64,000 nucleotides of DNA from Nocardioides marmorisolisilvae (GCF_003725775.1 NZ_RJSG01000002.1:1330400-1394399), one strand, 5' to 3'. Shown: positions 18,617 to 29,501, counted from the stretch's first letter. Numbers and translations are program-made. The notes: generated by a model from the letters alone, not told the origin.

Positions 18617-20731
18617 ATGAGCCGTGTCACCACGCTGGAATGGACCGATCTCGACAAGCGCGCCGTGGACACCGCTCGCTGCCTGGCCATGGACGCCGTG
18701 CAGAAGGTCGGCAACGGGCACCCGGGCACCGCGATGAGCCTCGCGCCGGCGGCGTACCTGCTCTTCCAGAAGAAGATGCGGCACGACCCGGCCGACCCGA
18801 ACTGGTCCAACCGTGACCGTTTCGTCCTGTCCTGCGGCCACTCCTCGATCACCCTCTACACCCAGCTCTACCTCGGTGGCTGGGGTCTGGAGCTCGAGGA
18901 CCTCAAGGCGCTGCGCACCTGGGGCAGCCGGACCCCGGGACACCCGGAGCACGGTCACACAGCCGGCGTCGAGACCACCACCGGCCCGCTCGGCCAGGGC
19001 GTCGCGAACGCGGTCGGCATGGCGCTGGCAGCGCGGCGCGAGAAGGGGATGTTCGACCCCGAGGGCACCGACGGTCCGTTCGACCACCACGTCTACGCGA
19101 TCTGCTCGGACGGCGACCTCGAAGAGGGAGTCAGCGCCGAGGCCTCCTCGATCGCCGGCCACCAGGGCCTGGGCAACCTCACCCTCATCTACGACAACAA
19201 CCGGATCAGCATCGAGGGCGACACCAACATCGCCTTCACCGAGGACGTCGCGAAGCGCTACGAGGCCTACGGCTGGCACGTCCAGCACGTGGACTGGACC
19301 CACAACGGGGACCACACCGACGCGAAGAACTACCACGAGGACGTCCCGGCGCTCTGGGAGGCGCTCAACGCGGCCGAGGCCGTCACGGACAAGCCCAGCC
19401 TGATCGTGCTCTCCACGATCATCGCCTGGCCCGCCCCCAACGCCCACAACACCGGCGCCTCGCACGGCTCGGCCCTGGGCAACGAGGAGGTCGCCGCGAC
19501 CAAGAAGATCCTCGGCTTCGACCCCGAGCAGACCTTCGAGGTGCCGGCCGAGGTCATCGAGCACACCCGCACGCTCCTCGAGCGCGGCAAGGAGTACGGC
19601 GCCGCCTGGGACGAGCAGTACGCCACCTGGTCCGCGGCGCACCCCGACCGCGCCGAGCTGCTGCACCGGCTGAAGTCCCGGAGCCTGCCTGAGGGCTGGG
19701 ACGCCGACCTGCCGACGTACGAGGCGAGCGAGGGCGGTGTCGCCACCCGCAAGGCGTCGGGCCAGGTGATCAACGCAGTCGCGGCGCACCTGCCCGAGCT
19801 GTGGGGCGGCTCCGCCGACCTGGCCGAGTCGAACAACACCACCATCGAGGGCGCTCCGAGCGTCACGCCGGACGCCTGGCAGACCACGTACTGGAGCGGC
19901 AACCCGTACGGCAGGGTGCTCCACTTCGGCATCCGCGAGCACGCGATGGGCTCGATCATGAACGGGATCACGCTGCACGGCGGGACCCGCGTCTTCGGCG
20001 GCACCTTCCTGGTCTTCTCCGACTACATGCGCCCGGCCGTGCGGCTCGCCGCGCTGATGGCGCTGCCGACGATCTACGTCTGGACCCACGACTCGATCGG
20101 CCTCGGCGAGGACGGCCCGACCCACCAGCCGATCGAGCACCTGGCCGCGCTGCGCGCGATCCCTGGCCTGGACGTGGTGCGGCCCGCCGACGCGAACGAG
20201 ACCGTCGCGGTGTGGAAGGCCACCCTGAAGCACACCGACCGCCCGGTCGCACTGGCCCTGACGCGCCAGAACGTACCCACCTTCCCCCGCGGCGAGCAGG
20301 GCTTCGCCGACGCCGAAGGCGCCGAGAAGGGCGGTTACGTCCTGCTCGACACCGAGGGTCAGCCCGACGTCATCCTGATCGGCACCGGCTCGGAGGTGCA
20401 GCTGGCGGTCGCGGCCCGCGAGCAGCTCGCTGCCGACGGGATCAACGCCCGCGTCGTCTCGATGCCCTCGCTCGAGTGGTTCGCCCAGCAGACCCAGGCC
20501 TACCGTGACGCGGTCCTGCCGCCGATCGTCAAGGCACGCGTCAGCGTCGAGGCCGGCATCTCCCAGGGGTGGCGCGAGATCGTCGGCGACGCCGGTCGCA
20601 GCGTTTCCCTCGAGCACTACGGGGCATCGGCAGACTTCAAGACCCTGTACGCCGAGTTCGGCATCACCCCCGAGGCCGTCACGCTTGCCGCCCGCGAGTC
20701 GATCCGGGCCGTCGAGGCGCTCAGCAGGTAG
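18617..20731 (+). CDS. tkt: Transketolase
   Basis: A 704-residue thiamine-diphosphate enzyme of the non-oxidative pentose phosphate pathway. Marks in order: [10 protein letters not shown] near the N-terminus, the cofactor motif [25 protein letters not shown] ending in the metal-binding DNN ([10 protein letters not shown]), then in the second domain [11 protein letters not shown] with the catalytic glutamate and [20 protein letters not shown]. Length is standard. It leads the operon that recycles pentose and hexose phosphates. Confidence 0.97.
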   Translation: MSRVTTLEWTDLDKRAVDTARCLAMDAVQKVGNGHPGTAMSLAPAAYLLFQKKMRHDPADPNWSNRDRFVLSCGHSSITLYTQLYLGGWGLELEDLKALRTWGSRTPGHPEHGHTAGVETTTGPLGQGVANAVGMALAARREKGMFDPEGTDGPFDHHVYAICSDGDLEEGVSAEASSIAGHQGLGNLTLIYDNNRISIEGDTNIAFTEDVAKRYEAYGWHVQHVDWTHNGDHTDAKNYHEDVPALWEALNAAEAVTDKPSLIVLSTIIAWPAPNAHNTGASHGSALGNEEVAATKKILGFDPEQTFEVPAEVIEHTRTLLERGKEYGAAWDEQYATWSAAHPDRAELLHRLKSRSLPEGWDADLPTYEASEGGVATRKASGQVINAVAAHLPELWGGSADLAESNNTTIEGAPSVTPDAWQTTYWSGNPYGRVLHFGIREHAMGSIMNGITLHGGTRVFGGTFLVFSDYMRPAVRLAALMALPTIYVWTHDSIGLGEDGPTHQPIEHLAALRAIPGLDVVRPADANETVAVWKATLKHTDRPVALALTRQNVPTFPRGEQGFADAEGAEKGGYVLLDTEGQPDVILIGTGSEVQLAVAAREQLAADGINARVVSMPSLEWFAQQTQAYRDAVLPPIVKARVSVEAGISQGWREIVGDAGRSVSLEHYGASADFKTLYAEFGITPEAVTLAARESIRAVEALSR

Positions 20732-20773
20732 CAGCACCGGGGTTCATTACTTTCGAAGAGGAGAGGGAGCACC

Positions 20774-21877
20774 ATGTCCGACCGTTTGAAGAAGCTGTCC
20801 GAGGCGGGTGTCTCCATCTGGCTCGACGACCTGTCCCGCGAGCGCCTGGAGACCGGCAACCTCGCCGACCTGGTCAAGAACTCCTCGGTGGTCGGCGTGA
20901 CCACCAACCCGTCGATCTTCCAGGCCGCGCTGGCCGACGGCGAGCGGTACGACGACCAGGTCCGCTCGCTCGCCGCTGACGGCGCCGACGTGGACCGCAC
21001 CGTCTTCGAGCTCACCACGACCGACGTCCGGGACGCCTGCGACGTGATGCGCCCGGTCTTCGACGCCACCGACGGCGTCGACGGGCGGGTCTCGATCGAG
21101 GTCTCCCCCGACCTCGCCCACGACACCGACGCGACCATCGCCGAGGCCAAGCGCCTCTGGGACGCGGTCGACCGCCCGAACGCCTACATCAAGATCCCGG
21201 GCACTCCCGAGGGGTGGCCCGCCATCACCGCCACCGTGGCCCAGGGCATCGACGTGAACGTCACCCTGATCTTCGGCCTCGACCAGTACCGCGGGGTGAT
21301 GGAGGCCTTCATCGCCGGCATCGAGCAGGCGCAGGCCAACGGTCACGACATCGCGAAGATCCACTCGGTGGCCAGCTTCTTCGTCTCCCGGGTCGACACC
21401 GAGATCGACGCCCGCCTGGAGAAGTCCGGCGCGGACAAGGCGCTGTTCGGCCGCGCCGGTGTGGCCAACGCACGCCTCGCCTTCGAGATGTTCGAGGAGT
21501 TCTTCGGCACCGAGCGCTGGGCGTCGCTCGAGCAGGCAGGCGCCCGCCGCCAGCGCCCGCTCTGGGCGAGCACGGGTGTCAAGAACCCGGACTACGACGA
21601 CACTATGTACGTCATCGACCTGGTCGTCGAGGACACCGTGAACACGATGCCGGAGAAGACCCTGGACGCCGTCGCCGACCACGGTGAGGTGAAGGGCGAC
21701 CAGGTCCGGCCGTTCTACGCGGACGCGCACCGGACGATGGACGAGCTGGCAGCCGCGGGGATCGACTACGACGACGTCATCGACGTGCTCATCCGCGAGG
21801 GCGTCGAGAAGTTCGTCAAGGCGTGGAACGAGCTCCTCGGGACCGTCGAGGCGAGCCTGGCCCAGGCCGGCCGATGA
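20774..21877 (+). CDS. tal: Transaldolase
   Basis: A 367-residue class I aldolase of the actinobacterial Tal type. Visible are [12 protein letters not shown] near the start, [12 protein letters not shown], the Schiff-base lysine in [20 protein letters not shown] and the [13 protein letters not shown] segment. It exchanges dihydroxyacetone units between sugar phosphates. A clear GAGGAGAGGGAG ribosome site lies just before the ATG, in a 42-base gap after tkt; a weak TACTTT there could add a promoter. It overlaps pgi by four bases. Confidence 0.96.
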   Translation: MSDRLKKLSEAGVSIWLDDLSRERLETGNLADLVKNSSVVGVTTNPSIFQAALADGERYDDQVRSLAADGADVDRTVFELTTTDVRDACDVMRPVFDATDGVDGRVSIEVSPDLAHDTDATIAEAKRLWDAVDRPNAYIKIPGTPEGWPAITATVAQGIDVNVTLIFGLDQYRGVMEAFIAGIEQAQANGHDIAKIHSVASFFVSRVDTEIDARLEKSGADKALFGRAGVANARLAFEMFEEFFGTERWASLEQAGARRQRPLWASTGVKNPDYDDTMYVIDLVVEDTVNTMPEKTLDAVADHGEVKGDQVRPFYADAHRTMDELAAAGIDYDDVIDVLIREGVEKFVKAWNELLGTVEASLAQAGR

Positions 21878-23493
21878 ACGGACCGGTCGACCCGGTACAC
21901 ACCGACGGCTGGTCCCAGCTCGGCAAGCTCGCGGCCGGGTTCCAGCCGGACCTCCGCGCTGCCTTCGCCGACGATCCGGACCGCGCCCAGCGGTTCGCGT
22001 TCGCGGCCGCCGACCTGCACGTGGACCTGTCGAAGAACCTCGTCGACGCCGACGTCCTGGCCGCCCTGCTCCAGCTGGCCTCCGACGTCGGCCTGGAGAC
22101 CCGCCGCGACGCGATGTTCCGCGGCGAGCACGTGAACGCCACCGAGAACCGCGCCGTGCTGCACACCGCCCTGCGGCTGCCGGAGGGCGCCACGCTCGAG
22201 GTGGACGGCAAGGACGTCGTCGCCGAGGTGCACGAGACGCTGCGGCGGATCTACGACTTCGCCGACCGGGTGCGCTCCGGGGCCTGGACCGGCGTGACCG
22301 GCCAGCGGATCCGCACGGTGGTGAACATCGGCATCGGTGGCTCCGACCTCGGCCCGGTGATGGCGTACGAGGCGCTCAAGCCCTACGTCCAGGACGGCCT
22401 GGAGTGCCGGTTCATCAGCAACATCGACCCGACCGACGCCGCGACCAAGCTGGCCGGCCTGGATCCGGCCACGACGCTCTTCATCGTCTCCAGCAAGACC
22501 TTCGGCACCCTGGAGACCCTGACCAACGCCCGGCTCTGCCGCAGCTGGCTCATGGAGAACCTGCCGCAGTCCGAGCGCAGCGAGGCCGTGGCCCGGCACT
22601 TCGTGGCGGTCTCCACGGCCCTGGACAAGGTCGCCGACTTCGGGATCGACCCGCAGAACGCGTTCGGGTTCTGGGACTGGGTCGGCGGCCGCTACTCCAT
22701 CGACTCGGCGATCGGTACCTCGCTGGCGGTCGCGATCGGCCCCGCAGGCTTCGCCGAGTTTCTCGCCGGCCTGCACGCGATCGACGAGCACTTCCGCACC
22801 ACACCGCTCGAGCGCAACGTCCCGGCCCTGATGGGACTGCTGAACGTCTGGTACACCAACTTCCTCAGCGCCCAGACGCACGCGGTGCTGCCCTACTCCC
22901 AGCTGCTGCACCGGTTCCCGGCGTACCTGCAGCAGCTCACCATGGAGTCCAACGGCAAGGGCGTGCGCTGGGACGGCACCAAGGTCGACACCGACACCGG
23001 TGAGATCTTCTGGGGCGAGCCCGGTACCAACGGCCAGCACGCGTTCTACCAGCTGATCCACCAGGGCACCCGGCTGATCCCGGCGGACTTCATCGGGTTC
23101 GCGAACCCGGCCTACCCGCTCAAGGACGGCGAGACCGACGTCCACGAGCTGCTGATGGCCAACTTCTTCGCCCAGACCCAGGCGCTGGCCTTCGGTCGCG
23201 AGGCGCCGCCGGACCAGCCGTACCGGAACTTCTCCGGCAACCGGCCGACCACCTCGATCATGGCGCCCGCGTTGACCCCGGCGGTCCTCGGCCAGCTGAT
23301 CGCGCTCTACGAGCACATCACCTTCACCGAAGGTGCGGTCTGGGGCATCGACAGCTTCGACCAGTGGGGCGTCGAGCTCGGCAAGAAGCTGGCCCTCGAC
23401 CTGGTCGACGTCGTCGCCGGCAAGGACGACGGCGCCAGCCAGGACGCCTCGACCCGAGCACTCGTCGACTACTACCGGGAGCACCGCTCGTGA
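21874..23493 (+). CDS. pgi: Glucose-6-phosphate isomerase
   Basis: A 539-residue enzyme of about normal bacterial length. [20 protein letters not shown] (sugar phosphate loop), [23 protein letters not shown] and the C-terminal [15 protein letters not shown] signature with the catalytic lysine are intact. It joins glycolysis to the zwf branch. ATG 21874 in an ATGA overlap is chosen over the longer upstream frame, which lies in tal. Confidence 0.96.
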   Translation: MNGPVDPVHTDGWSQLGKLAAGFQPDLRAAFADDPDRAQRFAFAAADLHVDLSKNLVDADVLAALLQLASDVGLETRRDAMFRGEHVNATENRAVLHTALRLPEGATLEVDGKDVVAEVHETLRRIYDFADRVRSGAWTGVTGQRIRTVVNIGIGGSDLGPVMAYEALKPYVQDGLECRFISNIDPTDAATKLAGLDPATTLFIVSSKTFGTLETLTNARLCRSWLMENLPQSERSEAVARHFVAVSTALDKVADFGIDPQNAFGFWDWVGGRYSIDSAIGTSLAVAIGPAGFAEFLAGLHAIDEHFRTTPLERNVPALMGLLNVWYTNFLSAQTHAVLPYSQLLHRFPAYLQQLTMESNGKGVRWDGTKVDTDTGEIFWGEPGTNGQHAFYQLIHQGTRLIPADFIGFANPAYPLKDGETDVHELLMANFFAQTQALAFGREAPPDQPYRNFSGNRPTTSIMAPALTPAVLGQLIALYEHITFTEGAVWGIDSFDQWGVELGKKLALDLVDVVAGKDDGASQDASTRALVDYYREHRS

Positions 23494-25028
23494 CCCAGGA
23501 CGCGAACTCGTACGTGAACCCCCTGCGGGACATCGAGGACCGCCGCCTCCCGCGGATCGCCGGCCCCTGCGGGATGGTGCTCTTCGGAGTCACCGGAGAC
23601 CTGTCGCGCAAGAAGGTCATGCCGGCGATCTACGACCTCGCCAACCGCGGACTGCTGCCGCCCGGGTTCAGCCTGGTCGGCTTCGCCCGCCGCGACTGGG
23701 CCGACCAGGACTTCGCGCAGATCGTGCACGACTCGGTGCGCGAGCACGCCCGCACCGAGTTCCGCGAGGAGGTCTGGAACCAGCTCGCCGAGGGGTTCCG
23801 GTTCGTCCCCGGTGACTTCAACGACGACCTGGCCTTCGACCAGCTGCGCCGCACGATCGAGGAGCTCGACGAGGTCCGTGGCACCGGCGGCAACCACGCG
23901 TTCTACCTGGCCATCCCGCCCACGTTCTTCGGCGACGTGGCCGCCCAGCTCAAGGAGCACGGCCTGGCGGAGCCGCAACCGGGTTCCTGGCGCCGCGTGG
24001 TGGTGGAGAAGCCGTTCGGCCACGACCTGGAGTCCGCGCGCGAGCTGAACGAGATCCTGGCGACCGTCTTCGACTCGGGCTCGATCTTCCGGATCGACCA
24101 CTACCTGGGCAAGGAGACGGTCCAGAACATCCTGGCGATGCGGTTCGCCAACAACCTGTTCGAGCCGATCTGGAACTCCAACTACGTCGACCACGTGCAG
24201 ATCACCATGGCCGAGGACGTCGGCATCGGCGGTCGCGCCGGCTATTACGACGGAGTGGGCGCCGCCCGCGACGTCATCCAGAACCACCTGCTCCAGCTGA
24301 TGGCGCTGGTCGCGATGGAGGAGCCGGTCTCCTTCGACGCCGAGAGCCTGCGCACCGAGAAGCTCAAGGTGCTCAGCTCGATCTCCGCGCCGCCGCGCCT
24401 GGATCTGGCCACCGCTCGGGGCCAGTACGCCGCCGGCTGGTCCGGCGGCGAGAAGGTGATCGGGTTCTGCGAGGAGGAGGGCATCAAGAAGTCCTCCACC
24501 ACCGAGACGTACGCCGCCGTGACCCTGAACGTCGACACCCGCCGCTGGGCCGGGGTGCCGTTCTACCTGCGCACCGGCAAGCGCCTGGGCCGCCGGGTCA
24601 CCGAGGTAGCGATCGTCTTCAAGCGGGCGCCGCACCAGCCGTTCGCGAAGACCGCGACCGAGGAGCTCGGCCAGAACGCGATCGTGATCCGGGTGCAGCC
24701 CGACGAGGGCATGACCATCCGGTTCGGCTCCAAGGTTCCGGGCACCGCGATGGAGATCCGGGACGTGAACATGGACTTCGCCTACGGCGGGTCGTTCACC
24801 GAAGCCTCCCCCGAGGCCTACGAGCGGCTCATCCTCGACGTCCTGCTCGGCGATCCGCCGTTGTTCCCCCGGCACGAGGAGGTCGAGCTCTCCTGGAAGA
24901 TCCTCGACCCGATCCTGGCCCACTGGGCGAAGAAGGGTAAGCCGGACCAGTACCCGGCCGGGACCTGGGGACCGGAGTCCGCTGACGCGATGCTGGCCCG
25001 CGACGGCCGAGTCTGGAGAAGGCCATGA
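23490..25028 (+). CDS. zwf: Glucose-6-phosphate 1-dehydrogenase
   Basis: A 512-residue oxidoreductase that starts the oxidative pentose phosphate branch. The nucleotide-binding turn is [18 protein letters not shown] and the active-site [14 protein letters not shown] follow, and the C-terminal half has the [20 protein letters not shown] core. Starts with GTG in a GTGA overlap with pgi. Like other actinobacterial Zwf proteins it is followed by opcA. Confidence 0.97.
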   Translation: MTQDANSYVNPLRDIEDRRLPRIAGPCGMVLFGVTGDLSRKKVMPAIYDLANRGLLPPGFSLVGFARRDWADQDFAQIVHDSVREHARTEFREEVWNQLAEGFRFVPGDFNDDLAFDQLRRTIEELDEVRGTGGNHAFYLAIPPTFFGDVAAQLKEHGLAEPQPGSWRRVVVEKPFGHDLESARELNEILATVFDSGSIFRIDHYLGKETVQNILAMRFANNLFEPIWNSNYVDHVQITMAEDVGIGGRAGYYDGVGAARDVIQNHLLQLMALVAMEEPVSFDAESLRTEKLKVLSSISAPPRLDLATARGQYAAGWSGGEKVIGFCEEEGIKKSSTTETYAAVTLNVDTRRWAGVPFYLRTGKRLGRRVTEVAIVFKRAPHQPFAKTATEELGQNAIVIRVQPDEGMTIRFGSKVPGTAMEIRDVNMDFAYGGSFTEASPEAYERLILDVLLGDPPLFPRHEEVELSWKILDPILAHWAKKGKPDQYPAGTWGPESADAMLARDGRVWRRP

Positions 25029-25930
25029 CCGAGCTGCTGAACACCAACTCCGCGCAGATCGCGGCCGAGTTCGTCCGCAGCCGTACCAAGGCCGGCAGCC
25101 CGGCGATGGGCATGGTGATGACCCTGGTCATCGTCGTCGACGAGGAGCACGCCCACGACGCCCTCGCCGCCGCTCGCCAGGCATCGCGCGAGCACCCGGC
25201 ACGGGTCCTGGCGATCATCCTCGGCGACGCGCGGGGCGCGGCGGTCGTCAACGCCCAGGTCGGCATCGGCGACGACTGGACCGGGGAGACGGCGATCATC
25301 CGCCTCAAGGGCGAGGTGGTGAGGCACTCGGAGTCCGTGGTCCTGCCGCTGCTCCTCCCCGACTCCCCGGTGGCCGTCTGGTGGCCGAACGACCCGCCGT
25401 CGGACCCGGCCGCCGACCCTCTCGGCGCTCTCGCGCAGCGCCGGATCACCGACGCGGCAGCCGCGACCCGGAGCAAGACCCGCGCGATGCACACCCAGTG
25501 CGCGTCGTACACCAAGGGCAACACCGACCTGGCCTGGACCCGCATCACCCCCTGGCGAGCCCTGCTGGCCGCGGCCCTGGACCAGCAGCCGCTCAAGGTG
25601 CGCCGCGCCAGCGTCACCGCGGAGCGGATCAGCCCGAGCGCCGACCTGCTCCAAGCCTGGCTCAACGACCGCCTGCGGGTGCCGGTGGACCGGGAGAACT
25701 CCGCCGGCCCGGGGATCACCGAAGTCGTCCTGGAGACCCAGGAGGGTCCGATCCGGATCAGCCGCAAGGACGGCCGGCTCGCGACGTTCTCCTCGCCGGA
25801 CCGCCCGGACCGACCGGTGGCCCTGCGCCGGCGCGACCTGCCCGACCTCCTGGCTGAGGAGCTGCGCCGCCTCGACGAGGACGACGTCTACCAGGCGACG
25901 GCCAAGCGGCTGCTGAAGATGCACCCATGA
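25025..25930 (+). CDS. opcA: Glucose-6-phosphate dehydrogenase assembly protein OpcA
   Basis: A 301-residue protein matching the OpcA family, which activates or assembles Zwf in cyanobacteria and actinobacteria. Typical segments are RSRTKAGSPAMGMVMTLV near the N-terminus, the HSESVVLPLLLPDSPVAVWWP middle and SYTKGNTDLAWTRITPWRALLA. ATGA overlaps on both sides (zwf and pgl) make coupled translation likely. Confidence 0.95.
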   Translation: MTELLNTNSAQIAAEFVRSRTKAGSPAMGMVMTLVIVVDEEHAHDALAAARQASREHPARVLAIILGDARGAAVVNAQVGIGDDWTGETAIIRLKGEVVRHSESVVLPLLLPDSPVAVWWPNDPPSDPAADPLGALAQRRITDAAAATRSKTRAMHTQCASYTKGNTDLAWTRITPWRALLAAALDQQPLKVRRASVTAERISPSADLLQAWLNDRLRVPVDRENSAGPGITEVVLETQEGPIRISRKDGRLATFSSPDRPDRPVALRRRDLPDLLAEELRRLDEDDVYQATAKRLLKMHP

Positions 25931-26646
25931 CCCGCGACGTCGCGGTCCTCAGCGACGCCGAGGCCGTGGCCGAAACGGTCGCCCAGCGGTTCCTGGCCCG
26001 GATGGCCGCTGCCCAGGAACGCGGAGAGACTCCCGACGTCGCCCTCACGGGCGGCACCGTCGCTCGTCTCGTCCACCGTCAGATCGCCGCGCACGCGCAC
26101 GAGCACCCGATCGACTGGACCCGGATCACCTTCTGGTTCGGCGACGAGCGCTTCGTGGCGGCCGACAGCCCGGACCGCAACGAGCTGCAGGCGCGGGCGG
26201 ACTTCCTGGACGCCGTCGGTGCGACCCGGGTCAACGCCATCCCGAGCACGGCCGAGGCCTCGGGCGTGAGCGATGCAGCCGACCGCTACAGCGCGCAGCT
26301 CCGCTCCGAGGGAAGCGGCGAGTTCGACCTCGTCATGCTCGGCATGGGCCCGGACGGCCACGTGGCCTCGCTCTTTCCCGGCCACCCGCAGCTGGACGAC
26401 CACGACCACATCGCCGTGGGGCTCACGGACTCCCCCAAGCCCCCACCCGAGCGGGTCTCGCTCACCTTCGACGCCCTGAACCGGGCCCGCGCCGTCTGGT
26501 TCCTGGTCACCGGGGCCGAGAAGGCCGAGGCCACCCAGCGGGCGTGGGCGTTCGACGGCAGCGTCGCCGAGACGCCGGCACGCGGGATCAGCGGGCCGTC
26601 GGTGACCTGGTTCGTCGACGAGGCGGCCGCGGGTGACCAGCGCTGA
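25927..26646 (+). CDS. pgl: 6-phosphogluconolactonase
   Basis: A 239-residue lactonase of the NagB/Pgl fold. VALTGGTVA, FWFGDERFVAADSPDRN, LVMLGMGPDGHVASLFPGHP and the C-terminal FLVTGAEKAEA are all family marks. It hydrolyses the lactone made by Zwf. It overlaps opcA by four bases, and its end overlaps the next small gene by 14 bases. Confidence 0.95.
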   Translation: MTRDVAVLSDAEAVAETVAQRFLARMAAAQERGETPDVALTGGTVARLVHRQIAAHAHEHPIDWTRITFWFGDERFVAADSPDRNELQARADFLDAVGATRVNAIPSTAEASGVSDAADRYSAQLRSEGSGEFDLVMLGMGPDGHVASLFPGHPQLDDHDHIAVGLTDSPKPPPERVSLTFDALNRARAVWFLVTGAEKAEATQRAWAFDGSVAETPARGISGPSVTWFVDEAAAGDQR

Positions 26647-27016
26647 CGCGTGGTTCGGGCTGCTGCCCGAGCTCGAGACCTGGGCGGAGGTCCAGGTCGG
26701 CGGACCCGACTCCATGACGTTGACCTGCGCCGGTGTGAGCCGCGAGCTCCGCCTGACGCCCGACCAGTGGGACGACATCGTCAGCATCCCCTTCGGCGGG
26801 AACACCGAAGGGGCCGCCGGACTGATCCGCGCCGCGTGGGGACGCGCTGGGGCCAGCGACCGCTTCCTGGTCTACGACGGCCAGTACGACGTACAGCCGT
26901 CACCGACCGCAGCGTGGGTCGATCCCGGCCGCGCAGCCTTCGAAGCAGCCGTCGATGAAGCCCTTCAGGCGGGACGACAGGGCTTGCACTGGTCAGCCGA
27001 GCGCGACCAGACCTGA
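26633..27016 (+). CDS. Hypothetical protein at the end of the pentose phosphate operon
   Basis: A 127-residue soluble, acidic protein that I do not recognise. It starts with a GTG inside pgl, 14 bases before its stop, so it must be translationally coupled to it. There are no cysteine or histidine motifs, signal peptide or membrane segments; tryptophans are frequent (WFGLLPELETWAEV, DQWDDIV, RAAWGRAG). It ends one base before the convergent rbpA stop. Base composition matches its neighbours and the frame is intact, so it looks like a real lineage-specific gene. Confidence 0.7.
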   Translation: MTSADAWFGLLPELETWAEVQVGGPDSMTLTCAGVSRELRLTPDQWDDIVSIPFGGNTEGAAGLIRAAWGRAGASDRFLVYDGQYDVQPSPTAAWVDPGRAAFEAAVDEALQAGRQGLHWSAERDQT

Positions 27017-27017
27017 A

Positions 27018-27377
27018 TCAGAAGATGACGTCGCCGGACTTGCGGCGAGCCCGCAGCGTCTGGAGCGCCTCTTCCAGGATGTCCTTGGCCTCGGCGTCGG
27101 AGCGGCGCTCCTTCACGTAGGCCAGGTGCGTCTTGTACGGCTCGACCTTCTTCGGCGGCGGCGGGTTCTCCGAGTCGATGCTGGAGGGCAGGCCGCACTT
27201 GGGGCAGTCCCAGGACTCCGGGACCTGCGCCTCGACCGCGAACGCGATCAGGGTGCGGTGCTCCTGGGAGCAGAAGTAGGTGATGTTCTGCCGCGGGGCG
27301 GCCTCGCCGCGCTCCGCCTCGCCCATCGGGCCGGCACCGACGCGGCTGCCACGAATGGCGCTTCCTCCGCCGGCCAT
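27018..27377 (-). CDS. rbpA: RNA polymerase-binding protein RbpA
   Basis: A 119-residue actinobacterial transcription factor that binds RNA polymerase and the principal sigma factor and stabilises open complexes. It has the basic N-terminal tail (AIRGSRVG), a zinc-ribbon-like core with FCSQEH and CPKC, the linker PKKVEPYKTH and the sigma-interaction helix (VKERRSDAEAKDILEEALQTLRARR). It overlaps secG by one base (TGATG). The sequence diverges from Mycobacterium but follows the same layout. Confidence 0.92.
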   Translation of the reverse strand: MAGGGSAIRGSRVGAGPMGEAERGEAAPRQNITYFCSQEHRTLIAFAVEAQVPESWDCPKCGLPSSIDSENPPPPKKVEPYKTHLAYVKERRSDAEAKDILEEALQTLRARRKSGDVIF

Positions 27378-27613
27378 CAGGCGTTGGTCTTCAGCAGGAG
27401 GCCGAGGCCGATCACGCAGGCGAACCAGACCAGGCCGATGCCGATGGTGATCCGGTCCAGGTTGCGCTCAGCCACCGAGGATCCGCCGAGACCGCTCGAG
27501 ACGCCGCCTCCGAACATGTCGGACAGGCCGCCACCACGGCCCTTGTGCAGGAGCACGAGCAGGACCATGAGGATGCTCGAGACGACGAGCAGGATCTGGA
27601 AGACGGTAATCAC
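27377..27613 (-). CDS. secG: Preprotein translocase subunit SecG
   Basis: A 78-residue membrane protein with two hydrophobic helices, joined by the conserved LLHKGRGGGLSDMFGGGVSSGLGGSSVAERNL loop region; the glycine-rich part and the AERNLDRIT end are typical. It belongs to the SecYEG channel. The GTG at 27613 is the only start that gives a normal length, and TAGCAT lies seven bases before it. In other actinobacteria secG follows tpiA directly; here 2.3 kb separates them. Confidence 0.9.
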   Translation of the reverse strand: MITVFQILLVVSSILMVLLVLLHKGRGGGLSDMFGGGVSSGLGGSSVAERNLDRITIGIGLVWFACVIGLGLLLKTNA

Positions 27614-27620
27614 GGCGTGA

Positions 27621-27626
27621 ATGCTA
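27621..27626 (-). promoter_or_regulatory. -10 element (TAGCAT) of secG-rbpA
   Basis: TAGCAT on the minus strand ends seven bases before the GTG of secG, giving an apparent leaderless transcript for secG-rbpA. This would let the two genes be expressed independently of the upstream steroid-type unit. No -35 is evident. Confidence 0.4.
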
Positions 27627-27657
27627 ACTGAGAGAAGGCCAAAACCGGGGACCGGGC

Positions 27658-28395
27658 TTAGATGTTGGTCGGGATGTGCATCACGGTGCCGCCGTCCACG
27701 ACGAACTCCGAGCCGGTGCTGAACGAGGACTCGTCGCTCGCGAGGAACACCACGAGCGCCGCCACCTCCTCCGGCTTCCCGGCGCGGCCGAGCGGGATCG
27801 GGATGAGGTTCTCGGGCATCTGGTCGGTCGCGGGAGTGCTGATCCGCCCCGGGTGCACCGAGTTGACCCGGATCCCGTGCGGGGCCAGCTCCATGGCCAG
27901 CGACTTGGTCAGCCCGGTCAGGCCCCACTTGCTGGCGACGTACCCGTGGGCCCACGGAGTACCGCGCAAGCCCTCGATGGACGACGTGTTGATGATCGAG
28001 CCCCCGCCCGCGGCGATGATCGCGTCCGCAGCGGCCCGGGCGCCCAGGAAGGCCCCGGTGAGGTTGACGTCGATCATCTCCTGCCACTGCGAGGTCTTGT
28101 AGCGCTGGAGCTGCCCGCCGTTGAAGATCCCGGCGTTGTTGAACAGGACGTCCAGCTTCCCGAACTCGGCCACGGCCAGCTCCACGGCAGCCGCCCAGTC
28201 CTCCTCGGACGTGACATCAAGGTGCACGTAGCGCGCAGCGTCGCCCAGCGAAGCGGCCAGCGCCGCGCCCTCGTCATCCAGCAGGTCCCCGATCACGACC
28301 CGAGCACCTTCGGCGACCAGCGCACGCGCCGAAGCGCCGCCGATGTTGCGGGCTCCGCCGCTGATCAGCACGACCTTGTCCTGTACGCGTCCCAT
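27658..28395 (-). CDS. Short-chain dehydrogenase, 3-alpha/20-beta-hydroxysteroid dehydrogenase type
   Basis: A 245-residue classical SDR. The cofactor turn is [10 protein letters not shown], then LFNNAGI, the catalytic serine in NTSSIEG, and the catalytic pair in YVASK. The sequence [13 protein letters not shown], the HPGRISTP loop and the [20 protein letters not shown] ending closely resemble mycobacterial Rv2002 (FabG3), a 20-beta-hydroxysteroid dehydrogenase. It overlaps the upstream reductase-like gene by one base and so shares its KstR-type promoter, supporting a steroid substrate. The exact substrate is inferred. Confidence 0.82.
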   Translation of the reverse strand: MGRVQDKVVLISGGARNIGGASARALVAEGARVVIGDLLDDEGAALAASLGDAARYVHLDVTSEEDWAAAVELAVAEFGKLDVLFNNAGIFNGGQLQRYKTSQWQEMIDVNLTGAFLGARAAADAIIAAGGGSIINTSSIEGLRGTPWAHGYVASKWGLTGLTKSLAMELAPHGIRVNSVHPGRISTPATDQMPENLIPIPLGRAGKPEEVAALVVFLASDESSFSTGSEFVVDGGTVMHIPTNI

Positions 28396-29501
28396 CAGAT
28401 GTTCCCGTCCTTCGCGAGGGTGGTGGCGAACACGCCCTTGGCCGTGTTCAGCGGCAGGTCCAGCAGGGTCAGGATCCGCGGCTCGGCCGCGACGACCGAC
28501 GGGATCGCGTTGATCATCCGACCGACACCGGAGGCGATGCTGGCGTCGTTGTGGTCGCCGTACGCGCTGTCCTGGGTGACGTCGACGAGGTACCGCGGCT
28601 CACCGGTGATCTCCAGGCGGTAGCAGCCGCCGCCGTGTGCCGGCAGCGGCCAGTCCGGGCGCAGGTCCGGGTCCAGGCGGGTGGTGTGGTCGATGACCAG
28701 CACCTCCTTGCCGTTCGCAACCCCGATGATCTGGAAGCGCAGCGCGGCCACGGTGCCCTTGGGGATGTGGCCGGCCGCGACGTCGAACGCCTCGGGAGCA
28801 GGCTCCTGCTCGACGGACTCGCGGATCTCGTCGAGCTCGAAGCCGAAGGCGGCGGCGAGCTGGCGCAGCGAAATGCCCCACGCCGAGGAGAGCATGCCCG
28901 GCTGGAACAGCATGGGCATGTCGCCGATCTCGCGACCGAAGCCCATCACCTCGAAGATCACCGGAGCGCCCGAGTACGACGCGTAGTCGGCGATCTCCGA
29001 GCAGCGGATCTGCTCGATGCTCTGGCAGGTGCTCGCGATCGCCAGCGGCAGGATGTCGTTGGCCCAGCCCGGGTCGACGCCGGTGACGAACAGGCTGACG
29101 TCCTTCTCGCGGCACAGCTCCTGGTACGGGTCGATCATCGAGTCCGGGAGCAGCCCCCACGGGTACATCAGCGGGACCGGGGAGGTGGCCACCACGTTCG
29201 CACCGGCAGCCAGGCAGGTCTTGATGTCCTCGAGCGCCTCGAAGAACCGGGTCTCGGCCAGCGCGCAGTACGAAACGCAGTCCGGAGCGAGCGCCAGCGC
29301 AGCTCCAAGGTCATCGGTGGCGACGACGCCGGTCACGGCGTCCAGCCCCGCCAGCGACCCGGCGTCCCGTCCGACCTTGGAGGGGTTCGACACCACGACT
29401 CCGACGAGCTCGAACCGAGGATCCTCGATCAGGTGGCGGAGCGCGATCTTCCCGGCATTGCCGGTCGCGACGTGGACGACCCGGATCTTCTCGCTGGACA
29501 C
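28395..29501 (-). CDS. DapB-N-domain NAD(P)-dependent dehydrogenase, probably in steroid metabolism
   Basis: A 368-residue protein with an N-terminal Rossmann domain (HVATGNAGKIALRHL) related to dihydrodipicolinate reductase, and a C-terminal part like 2,4-diaminopentanoate dehydrogenases. It is far too long for true DapB and lacks its pattern, so lysine synthesis is unlikely. Homologues are common in steroid-degrading actinobacteria. The start GTG lies inside a perfect palindrome, six bases after a TAGGCT -10 that overlaps a perfect KstR-type box. It is co-transcribed with the SDR that follows. The reaction is unknown. Confidence 0.72.
   Translation of the reverse strand: MSSEKIRVVHVATGNAGKIALRHLIEDPRFELVGVVVSNPSKVGRDAGSLAGLDAVTGVVATDDLGAALALAPDCVSYCALAETRFFEALEDIKTCLAAGANVVATSPVPLMYPWGLLPDSMIDPYQELCREKDVSLFVTGVDPGWANDILPLAIASTCQSIEQIRCSEIADYASYSGAPVIFEVMGFGREIGDMPMLFQPGMLSSAWGISLRQLAAAFGFELDEIRESVEQEPAPEAFDVAAGHIPKGTVAALRFQIIGVANGKEVLVIDHTTRLDPDLRPDWPLPAHGGGCYRLEITGEPRYLVDVTQDSAYGDHNDASIASGVGRMINAIPSVVAAEPRILTLLDLPLNTAKGVFATTLAKDGNI

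Noticed and set aside
18572-20737. 721-residue minus-strand frame opposite tkt
   Set aside because: Antisense to transketolase; shadow composition.
28395-29501. DapB-like gene considered as dihydrodipicolinate reductase of lysine synthesis
   Set aside because: At 368 residues it is much longer than DapB, differs in its C-terminal part and has a KstR-type promoter.
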